From an uncultured Ruminococcus sp. (GTDB taxonomy: Bacteria > Bacillota > Clostridia > Oscillospirales > CAG-272), in contig CACXED010000239.1 of the NCBI GenBank assembly GCA_902766575.1, forward strand, positions 1 to 7,357: a stretch of 7,357 nucleotides of DNA. The letters run 5' to 3'. Below are positions 7,243 through 7,357 of this stretch, piece after piece. Position numbers and translations under genes: made by a program. The notes below the pieces were generated by a model. The model was given only the letters and a program-made list of their open reading frames with translations, did not search any database and was not told where the DNA came from. Within the stretch, counting starts at the first letter, position 1, and the number at the start of each line of letters is the position of its first letter.

Positions 7243-7250
7243 TCTCCCTT
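7243..7250 (-). promoter_or_regulatory. Ribosome binding site of the first sigma-like gene
   Basis: Read on the - strand this is AAGGGAGA, ending 5 bases before the ATG at 7237. It supports that start over any internal one, and region 2 of the sigma module begins directly after it. Confidence 0.75.
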
Positions 7251-7257
7251 GGGAACT

Positions 7258-7279
7258 GTAATATTACGTGACTATAGTC
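7258..7279. repeat. Two adjacent 10-bp palindromes in the leader/promoter region of the first sigma-like gene
   Basis: GTAATATTAC (7258-7267) and GACTATAGTC (7270-7279) are each perfect palindromes, separated by two bases, with centres 12 bp apart. The second contains, on the - strand, TATAGT, a five-of-six match to a -10 box, but no -35 at the right distance. The pair lies 21-42 bases before the ATG at 7237, where an operator or initiation site would be expected. Confidence 0.4.
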
Positions 7280-7300
7280 GCGAAAAAGAGCGTCAGGTTC
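7277..7300 (-). promoter_or_regulatory. Candidate ECF-type promoter (GAAC-N16-CGAC)
   Basis: Read on the - strand, GAAC (7300-7297) and CGAC (7280-7277) are exactly 16 bp apart. This recalls the AAC (-35) and CGTC/CGAC (-10) pairs with 16-17 bp spacing known for Bacillus ECF factors such as SigM and SigX. The elements are short and could occur by chance. If real, the first sigma-like gene may be transcribed by an ECF factor, possibly itself. Confidence 0.2.
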
Positions 7301-7323
7301 GTCGTCACAGAGAAAATTCGGGT

Positions 7324-7339
7324 AAAAATTCGAATTTTT
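7324..7339. repeat. 16-bp perfect AT-rich palindrome
   Basis: AAAAATTCGAATTTTT is a perfect palindrome about 87 bases upstream of the sigma-like start at 7237. Its half AAAATTCG also occurs at 7313-7320 as a direct repeat 12 bp away. It could be a protein-binding site or the weak terminator of a gene beyond the window. Apart from this, the palindrome pair and the ribosome binding site, the 120 bases at 7238-7357 show no coding potential. Confidence 0.4.
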
Positions 7340-7357
7340 GAAATATATGCGGTAATA

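Overview
The window is gene-dense and has four substantial genes in two convergent pairs: two on the + strand (1-3851), then two on the - strand (3898-7237). Strong AAGGAG-type ribosome binding sites, compact rho-independent terminators, a single-chain PurL and GC-rich codon use suggest a moderately GC-rich member of the Clostridia, perhaps an uncultured gut lineage near the Oscillospiraceae or Ruminococcaceae. That placement is an inference from style and protein flavour; no rRNA or marker phylogeny is available here.

Left half. The window opens inside purL, the large single-polypeptide phosphoribosylformylglycinamidine synthase of de novo purine synthesis. It lacks its N-terminal part, but the second half of the synthetase and the whole glutamine amidotransferase domain are present. 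A hairpin terminator follows at about 2690-2716. Next, with its own strong ribosome binding site, comes a divergent Gfo/Idh/MocA-family oxidoreductase homologue in which the usual EKP motif reads EPP and the nucleotide-binding glycines are degraded. A near-perfect bidirectional terminator at 3860-3887 closes both convergent units.

Right half. Two tandem - strand genes (536 and 541 aa) encode paralogous proteins of unusual architecture. Each has an ECF-like sigma-70 module (regions 2 and 4, no region 3), then a predicted winged helix-turn-helix of about 60 aa, then about 290 aa that I cannot assign to a family. No anti-sigma factor or membrane protein is encoded beside them in the window, so the long C-terminal part is a natural candidate for built-in regulation. 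The gene at 5612-7237 comes first in transcription, and the gene at 3898-5508 follows after 103 bp with no convincing terminator between them. That gap holds a compact set of overlapping CTTTC/GAAAG inverted repeats just upstream of, and including, the second gene's Shine-Dalgarno sequence. Upstream of the first gene are two adjacent 10-bp palindromes, a 16-bp palindrome and a weak ECF-like promoter candidate.

The left pair (purine synthesis plus an oxidoreductase-like protein) and the right pair (sigma-like regulators) show no obvious functional link. No RNA genes, CRISPR arrays, insertion sequences or attachment sites were seen.
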